Positions 58,056-64,000 of a stretch of 64,000 nt of DNA are shown piece after piece. Numbering within the stretch: the stretch's first letter is position 1; the number at the start of each line of letters is the position of its first letter. The position numbers and the translations under genes were made by a program. Source of the DNA: Actinomadura viridilutea (GTDB lineage Bacteria > Actinomycetota > Actinomycetes > Streptosporangiales > Streptosporangiaceae); assembly GCA_003001795.1 (NCBI GenBank), contig PVNI01000003.1, positions 62,001-126,000 on the forward strand. The letters run 5' to 3'. The notes beneath the pieces are model-generated. The model was given only the letters and a program-made list of their open reading frames with translations, made no database searches and was not told where the DNA came from.

Positions 58056-58762
58056 CACTGCTGGAGACCGACAGACCGGCCCTGGATCTGGAGGACATCG
58101 TCGCGTCGGCGGCGCAGGCCCTGGAGGGCGCGTCCGCCCTGGAGATCATCCGGTGGGCGGTGGCCACGTTCGGCGACCGCATCTGCCTGACCTCGTCGAT
58201 GTCGGACGCGGCGCTGATCCACCTGGTGTCCAAGGTCAAGCCCGGTATCGACGTGCTGTTCGTCGACACCGGCTACCACTTCGCCGAGACCATCGGCACC
58301 CGGGACGCGGTGCAGGCCGTCTACCCGGTCAACGTGATCAACGTGACGCCGTCGCGGACCGTGGCCGAGCAGGAGGCCGCGCTCGGTCCGCGGCTGTACG
58401 GGCGCAACCCGGACCTGTGCTGCCACCTGCGCAAGGTGGAGCCGCTGAGCAAGGCCCTGGAGGGCTACATGGCCTGGTTCAGCGGGATCCGCCGCGAGGA
58501 GACGCCCAGCCGCCGCGACCGCAAGGTCGTCGAGTGGGACGGCCGGCGCGGCATGGTCAAGGTCAACCCCATCCTGGACTGGACCCAGGAGGACATGGAC
58601 AACTACATCGCCGACAACGGGGTGCTGGTCAACCCGCTGCACTACGACGGCTACCCGTCGATCGGCTGCGCTCCGTGCACCCGTCCGGTCGCGCCCGGCG
58701 AGGACCCGCGCAGCGGCCGGTGGGCCGGGACCGGCAAGACCGAATGCGGCATCCACCTGTGA
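58052..58762 (+). CDS. cysH: APS reductase (adenylylsulfate reductase)
   Basis: This 236-residue enzyme reduces adenylylsulfate to sulfite. The [4Fe-4S] ligands are Cys123-Cys124 (DLCCHLRKVEPL) and Cys206/Cys209 (IGCAPCTR), so the substrate is APS rather than PAPS. Catalytic Cys232 is in KTECGIH. ICLTSSMSDAALIHLV and DVLFVDTGYHFAET are the nucleotide-binding blocks. It starts at GTG 58052, overlapping the small CxxC gene. Its stop overlaps the chelatase start (GTGA). Confidence 0.95.
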   Translation: MTLLETDRPALDLEDIVASAAQALEGASALEIIRWAVATFGDRICLTSSMSDAALIHLVSKVKPGIDVLFVDTGYHFAETIGTRDAVQAVYPVNVINVTPSRTVAEQEAALGPRLYGRNPDLCCHLRKVEPLSKALEGYMAWFSGIRREETPSRRDRKVVEWDGRRGMVKVNPILDWTQEDMDNYIADNGVLVNPLHYDGYPSIGCAPCTRPVAPGEDPRSGRWAGTGKTECGIHL

Positions 58763-59529
58763 CGGCTCCCTTGCTGACGGCGCCGGCCGGCGCGCCGATG
58801 GTCGCGGTGGCGCACGGCAGCCGCGATCCGCGCGCCGCCGCCACCGTCGAGGAGCTGCTGGCCGCCGTGCGGGCGCGGCGGCCGGGCCTGGAGGTGCTGA
58901 CCTCCTTCCTCGACCACGCGCCCCCCGCGCCCGCCCGCGTGCTGGACGGCCTGGCGCGGCGGGGTGTCGGCGAGGCGGTGGTGCTGCCGCTGCTGCTGAC
59001 GGCGGCGTATCACAGCAAGACCGACGTGCCGGGCGTGCTGGCCCGCGTCCGGGCGCTGCACCCGCGTCTCGGGCTGCGCACGGCGGCGACGCTGGGGCCG
59101 CATCCGCTGCTGACGGCGGCGCTGGAGCGGCGGCTGGCCGAGGCCGGCGTGGCGGCCGGCGATCCGGACACCGCCGTGGTGCTGGTGGCGGCGGGCTCCA
59201 GCGACCCGTCGGCGAACGCGACGATCTGCGGGCTGGCGCGGCGGTGGCGGGCGCGGGGCTGGCGCGGCGTGGTGCCCGCCTTCGCCTCGGCGGCCCGTCC
59301 GACGCCCGGCGAGGCCGTCGCGGCGCTGCGGGACGCGGGCGCGCCGCGCGTGGCGGTCGCGTCGTACTTCCTGGCGCCGGGGTACTTCGCCGACAAGGTG
59401 CGCGAGGAGTCCCTGGCCGCCGGGGCGGACGCGGTGTCGCCCGTCCTGGGCGCCGCCCCGGAGCTGGCCGGGCTGGTGCTGCACCGCTACGACGAGGCCG
59501 TGGCCGACGCCCGCGCCGTCGCCGTCTGA
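58759..59529 (+). CDS. Sirohydrochlorin chelatase (CbiX/SirB type)
   Basis: This 256-residue protein is made of two repeated CbiX-like halves. The first has VAVAHGSRDPRAA and LLLTAAYHSKTDVPG (metal-binding histidines). The second begins VVLVAAGSSDPSANATI and has AVASYFLAPGYFADKV. It would insert iron into sirohydrochlorin to give the siroheme used by the sulfite reductase of this operon. The GTG start at 58759 overlaps the cysH stop. Last gene of the operon. Confidence 0.93.
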   Translation: MTAPLLTAPAGAPMVAVAHGSRDPRAAATVEELLAAVRARRPGLEVLTSFLDHAPPAPARVLDGLARRGVGEAVVLPLLLTAAYHSKTDVPGVLARVRALHPRLGLRTAATLGPHPLLTAALERRLAEAGVAAGDPDTAVVLVAAGSSDPSANATICGLARRWRARGWRGVVPAFASAARPTPGEAVAALRDAGAPRVAVASYFLAPGYFADKVREESLAAGADAVSPVLGAAPELAGLVLHRYDEAVADARAVAV

Positions 59530-59584
59530 CGCGGCCCGGATCGGGGAGATCCCGCGCGCCGCGTCGCCGGCCGCTGGTCGTCCA

Positions 59585-60265
59585 CTAGTCGCCGTCGCCG
59601 TGCCGCCGGGCGCGGCGCTCCTGCCACCAGGAGGCCACGGCCCGGCGCACCGGGGCGTAATGCTCGTCGTCCACGACGTTGATGTCGCCGAGCACGGCCT
59701 GCGCCCGCACCCGCACGACGGGCACCTGGAGGTCCGGCGCCACCTGCCGCACCGCGACCCTGCGGTCGCCCAGGATCGCGTAGCCGGTCAGGTCCACCCG
59801 CACGCCGTCCGGCACGATGATCCGCACGTCCCCCAGCACGGCCGTGGCGCACACGCGCACCTCGCTCGTGGGGACCTGCGCGCCGCGCAGGTCGAGCGAG
59901 ACGTCGCCCAACACCGCGTGGGCCTCCAGCTCGGAGCTGATGCGGCCGGAGATCCGCTCGTCGCAGTCGCCGAGGAACGCCCCGAAGCGGCGCGGCGCGG
60001 GCGGCGCCGGCTCGGCCCCGGGCGCGCCCATCGCGGGCAGGTCCGCGACGATCTCCTCCAGGTCGGCGCGGGTGGCGGCCAGATACGCCTTCTCGGTGCG
60101 CTCGGCGAGCTCCGCGAAGGTCAGCCGGCCCTCCACGGAGGCGACGCGCAGCCGCTCGACGGCGGCCTCGCGCTCGGCGTCCGACACGCGCGCCGGCGGT
60201 GCTCCCTTCTGCTGCGGGCGCGGCGTCGCCGGACGCGAGCCCTGCTGCGGGGTGGAGTCGGCCAT
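59585..60265 (-). CDS. DUF1707 protein with cell-wall-response-like domain
   Basis: This 226-residue protein has the DUF1707 block ARVSDAEREAAVERLRVASVEGRLTFAELAERTEKAYLAATRADLEEIVADLPA (about 25-78). After it comes a beta-strand-rich region with LGDVSLDLRGAQ, AVLGDVRIIVPDGV and AVLGDINVVDD, three times a LGDxxL/I/V turn, like the LiaF/cell-wall-active antibiotics response domain. Membrane helices are absent. Such proteins are suspected to sense cell envelope or antibiotic stress. ATG 60265; no ribosome site seen. Confidence 0.85.
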   Translation of the reverse strand: MADSTPQQGSRPATPRPQQKGAPPARVSDAEREAAVERLRVASVEGRLTFAELAERTEKAYLAATRADLEEIVADLPAMGAPGAEPAPPAPRRFGAFLGDCDERISGRISSELEAHAVLGDVSLDLRGAQVPTSEVRVCATAVLGDVRIIVPDGVRVDLTGYAILGDRRVAVRQVAPDLQVPVVRVRAQAVLGDINVVDDEHYAPVRRAVASWWQERRARRHGDGD

Positions 60266-60421
60266 GAGTCAGACGTTACGTGACGTGGACCGCCGCCCCC
60301 TCCACCGCCCGGACGAGATTTGCCCCGCCCTGAGGATGACCCCGGTCGACACCTCCTCCGCACTTCCTCCGAACTCGATTCGGTAACGTACTGGGGACGG
60401 CACGGCGAAAGGCGGTGTGCG

Positions 60422-62047
60422 ATGCCCCCGACCCACGAGGTGTTCAACCAGGTCCCCCCGCTCGTCGACTACGACGTGGCCGACGACCCGGCCCTCCTGG
60501 AGGGGCTGGAGCGCGAGGGCGCCGGATGGGCGGCCGAGCGGCTCCACGAGCTGGGCCGGCTGGCGGGCACCGAGCGGGCGCAGGAGTGGGGCCGGCTGGC
60601 CAACGAGTACCCGCCCGTCCTGCGCACCCACGACCGGTACGGCCACCGCGTCGACGAGGTGGAGTTCCACCCGGCCTGGCACGAGCTGATGCGCACGGCG
60701 GTGACCTACGGGCTGCACGCCGCGCCCTGGGCCGACGACCGGCCCGGCGCGCACGTGGCGCGGGCCGCCGGGTTCTACGTGTGGCGGGTGGACGCCGGGC
60801 ACGGCTGCCCGATCAGCATGACCTACGCGGCGGTGCCCGCGCTGCGCCACAGCCCCGAGCTGGCGGCCGCGTACGAGCCGCTGCTGGCCGCCCGCGAGTA
60901 CGACTTCGGCCTGCGTCCCCCGCTCACCAAGAGCGGCCTGCTGGCGGGCATGTCCATGACGGAGAAGCAGGGCGGCTCGGACGTGCGCGCCAACACCACC
61001 CGCGCCGAGCCCGGACCGGACGGCGCGTTCCGGCTGACCGGGCACAAGTGGTTCACCAGCGCCCCCATGTGCGACGTGTTCCTCACCCTCGCGCAGGGGC
61101 CGGACGGCCTGACCTGCTACCTGGTGCCGCGCGTCCTGCCGGACGGGACGCTCAACCCGATGCGGCTGATGCGGCTGAAGGACAAGCTCGGCAACCGCTC
61201 CAACGCCTCCGCGGAGATCGAGTACGACGGCGCGCTGGGCTGGCAGGTCGGCGAGGGCGGCCGCGGGGTGCGCACGATCATCGAGATGGTCAACATGACC
61301 CGGCTGGACTGCCTGATCGGGGCCGCCGCGGGCATGCGGCACGGCACGGTCACGGCCGTCCACCACGCGGCCCACCGCGCGGCGTTCGGCCGCGCCCTGA
61401 TCGACCAGCCGCTGATGCGCAACGTGCTGGCCGACCTGGCCGTGGAGTCCGAGGCCGCCACGGTGCTCATGCTGCGCCTGGCCGGGGCCGCCGACCGCTC
61501 CGTCCGCGGCGACGCCGCCGAGACGGCGTTCAAGCGCCTGGCCCTGGCCGTCGGCAAGTACTGGGTGTGCAAGCGCTGGCCCGCGCACGCCGCCGAGGCC
61601 CTGGAATGCCTGGGCGGCAACGGCTACGTCGAGGAGTCGGGCATGCCGCGCCTGTTCCGCGAGTCCCCCCTCAACTCCATCTGGGAGGGCTCGGGCAACG
61701 TCGCGGCCCTGGACGTGCTGCGCGCCATGGCCAAGGAGCCGCAGTCGGTGGAGGCGTTCTTCGCCGAGGTCGACCGGGCCGCCGGCGCCGACGCCCGGCT
61801 GGACACGGCCGTCAAGCAGGTCAAGGACGCCCTGGCCGACGCCGCCACGATCGAACTGCGCGCCCGCCGCGTCGTCGAGCGCCTCGCCCTCGTCCTGCAG
61901 GCGTCCCTGCTGGTCCGGCACGGGCACCCCGCCGTCGCCGACGCCTTCTGCGCCACCCGCCTGGACGGCGACTGGGGCGCGGCCTTCGGCACCCTTCCCC
62001 CCGGCCTCGACCTCGGCGCGATCATCGAGCGCGCCCGGCCGATGTAG
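60422..62047 (+). CDS. Acyl-CoA dehydrogenase, AidB-like
   Basis: This 541-residue flavoprotein of the acyl-CoA dehydrogenase family is longer than the usual 380 residues, with an N-terminal extension of AidB/isovaleryl type. Motifs are GMSMTEKQGGSDV (FAD-proximal), HKWFTSAPMCDVFLTLAQ, DCLIGAAAGMRH, the helix HAAHRAAFGRALIDQPLMRN, and the late LECLGGNGYVEESGMPRLFRESPLNSIWEGSGNV with the catalytic region. AidB in E. coli protects against alkylation; the branch here is uncertain. It starts at ATG 60422 with AAAGGCGG upstream. A terminator follows. Confidence 0.92.
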   Translation: MPPTHEVFNQVPPLVDYDVADDPALLEGLEREGAGWAAERLHELGRLAGTERAQEWGRLANEYPPVLRTHDRYGHRVDEVEFHPAWHELMRTAVTYGLHAAPWADDRPGAHVARAAGFYVWRVDAGHGCPISMTYAAVPALRHSPELAAAYEPLLAAREYDFGLRPPLTKSGLLAGMSMTEKQGGSDVRANTTRAEPGPDGAFRLTGHKWFTSAPMCDVFLTLAQGPDGLTCYLVPRVLPDGTLNPMRLMRLKDKLGNRSNASAEIEYDGALGWQVGEGGRGVRTIIEMVNMTRLDCLIGAAAGMRHGTVTAVHHAAHRAAFGRALIDQPLMRNVLADLAVESEAATVLMLRLAGAADRSVRGDAAETAFKRLALAVGKYWVCKRWPAHAAEALECLGGNGYVEESGMPRLFRESPLNSIWEGSGNVAALDVLRAMAKEPQSVEAFFAEVDRAAGADARLDTAVKQVKDALADAATIELRARRVVERLALVLQASLLVRHGHPAVADAFCATRLDGDWGAAFGTLPPGLDLGAIIERARPM

Positions 62048-62065
62048 GCCGGACCGGCGGCGCCC

Positions 62066-62095
62066 GCCCGGCGCCGGGAGCCCCCGGCGCCGGGC
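62066..62095 (+). terminator. Hairpin after acyl-CoA dehydrogenase gene
   Basis: Thirteen-base perfect arms GCCCGGCGCCGGG (62066-62078) and CCCGGCGCCGGGC (62083-62095), four-base loop, 19 bases after the stop codon. No T-run. Confidence 0.7.
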
Positions 62096-62113
62096 GCCCG
62101 TAAGCTGATCTTC

Positions 62114-62662
62114 ATGTCCGCCGGGCCGCCCCCCTGCCGCTGCATCCTCTGCCACGACTACGGTGATCGCGACCGCCTGGACACCTTCGCGCTGCGCACG
62201 ATCGTGCACATCACCGAGTACGGCTGGAGCGTGGTGCTCGTCGAGGCCGACGAACGGGGACCGGGCTGGGCGTACACGATCGGGCTGTGGCACAGCCACC
62301 GCTCCCCCGAGCTCGGCATGTTCGGCGGCGACGTGTTCGAGATGGAGGAGTGCCTCAACACGCTCGGCCGCCAGATCGCCGCGGGCCGCCCGCCGGCCGA
62401 CGGCGAGCGGCGCCCGGACGTGATGCGCGGCCTGCCCGTCGCGTTCCGGACCGTGGACCCCGGCTGGTACACGCCGATGTTCGGCGGCGCGGTGGCCTTC
62501 TACCGGCGCTCCCCGCTGCCCATCCTGCAGGTCGCGTGGCCGAATCCGGACGGCCTGTTCCCCTGGCAGCCCGGCACCGACCTGCCGTTCCGCCGCTCCC
62601 AGCCGTGGCTGTGGCTCAGCCCGCGCCAGCACCCGCCCGGCGTCTGGACCCGCCGCCTCTGA
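62114..62662 (+). CDS. DUF4262 protein
   Basis: This 182-residue protein has the DUF4262 pattern: CILCHDYGDRD with a Cys-x2-Cys, ITEYGWSVVLVEADERGPGWAYTIGLWHSHRSPELGMFG, and a long basic/aromatic C-terminal half. Function unknown; the family is found in many soil bacteria, often near toxin-like or defence genes, but none are seen here. ATG 62114 has no ribosome site and lies close to the probable start of the transcript, so it may be leaderless. Confidence 0.85.
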   Translation: MSAGPPPCRCILCHDYGDRDRLDTFALRTIVHITEYGWSVVLVEADERGPGWAYTIGLWHSHRSPELGMFGGDVFEMEECLNTLGRQIAAGRPPADGERRPDVMRGLPVAFRTVDPGWYTPMFGGAVAFYRRSPLPILQVAWPNPDGLFPWQPGTDLPFRRSQPWLWLSPRQHPPGVWTRRL

Positions 62663-62764
62663 GCGTTCTGCGGCGAACCGCCTTGCACTCCGCGCTTTCG
62701 GGCATGAAACCACCCGGTCATGACGACCGGGACGGCGTACCCGACGGGGAAGGAGCGGAGAGCC

Positions 62765-64000
<1,236 letters not shown>

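Overview
The window is GC-rich chromosomal DNA from a filamentous-type actinobacterium. The evidence is the very strong G/C third-position bias, common GTG starts, a conservon (sensor kinase, Roadblock, DUF742, Ras-like GTPase), a WhiB regulator, an F420-type nitroreductase-like protein, an HspR-type HAIR operator in front of lon and an IdeR/DmdR iron box. A Streptosporangiales/Thermomonosporaceae (Actinomadura-like) host is plausible, but no marker gene proves it. I see no rRNA, tRNA, insertion sequence, prophage or CRISPR array.

Layout. 1-3.3 kb: sbcCD repair nuclease (minus strand) and a divergent pair in which the reductase and deaminase halves of a RibD-like enzyme are separate genes. 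3.4-10.5 kb: an aldehyde dehydrogenase, then a tightly overlapping four-gene operon of three small proteins and one 1032-residue SMC-like ATPase. This operon resembles MukBEF/MksBEF/Wadjet systems but has no nuclease subunit, and it is the best candidate for an undescribed system here. 10.6-12.5 kb: a CopD-CtaG membrane fusion. 12.6-16.8 kb: a ribose/inositol-type ABC transporter with an inositol-dehydrogenase-like gene and paired LacI-type operators. 17-20.2 kb: F420-type protein and lon. 20.2-26.8 kb: small housekeeping and membrane genes (MarR-GNAT fusion, ogt, glutathione peroxidase, two sister 51-54 aa membrane peptides, LCP cell-wall ligase). 27-30.6 kb: a triple-AAA ATPase. 30.9-36.8 kb: SGNH hydrolase and the conservon.

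37-41.9 kb: a NitT/TauT-type ABC transporter with a flavin monooxygenase. 41.9-45.2 kb: a second PolA-family polymerase and a metallophosphoesterase. 45.4-50.4 kb: a glycerolipid locus (diacylglycerol-kinase-like, alkyl-DHAP-synthase-like, TetR, glycerol-3-phosphate dehydrogenase). 50.6-52.1 kb: an iron-box-controlled sucrase/ferredoxin-like protein and a WhiB regulator. 52.3-55.4 kb: a phosphoribosyltransferase, a phosphotriesterase homologue without several metal ligands, and a YihY/BrkB membrane protein. 55.5-59.5 kb: a sulfate-assimilation operon (short leader peptide ending Ile-Cys-Arg, sulfite reductase, small CxxC protein, APS reductase, sirohydrochlorin chelatase). 59.6-64 kb: DUF1707 protein, acyl-CoA dehydrogenase, DUF4262 protein and the start of glgX.

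The window also carries several short tandem repeats (units of 11, 12, 14, 14 and 19 bp) near gene ends or starts. In two cases the repeat unit includes the stop codon of the gene.

All functional calls rest on reading motifs in the translated sequence. No database search was run.
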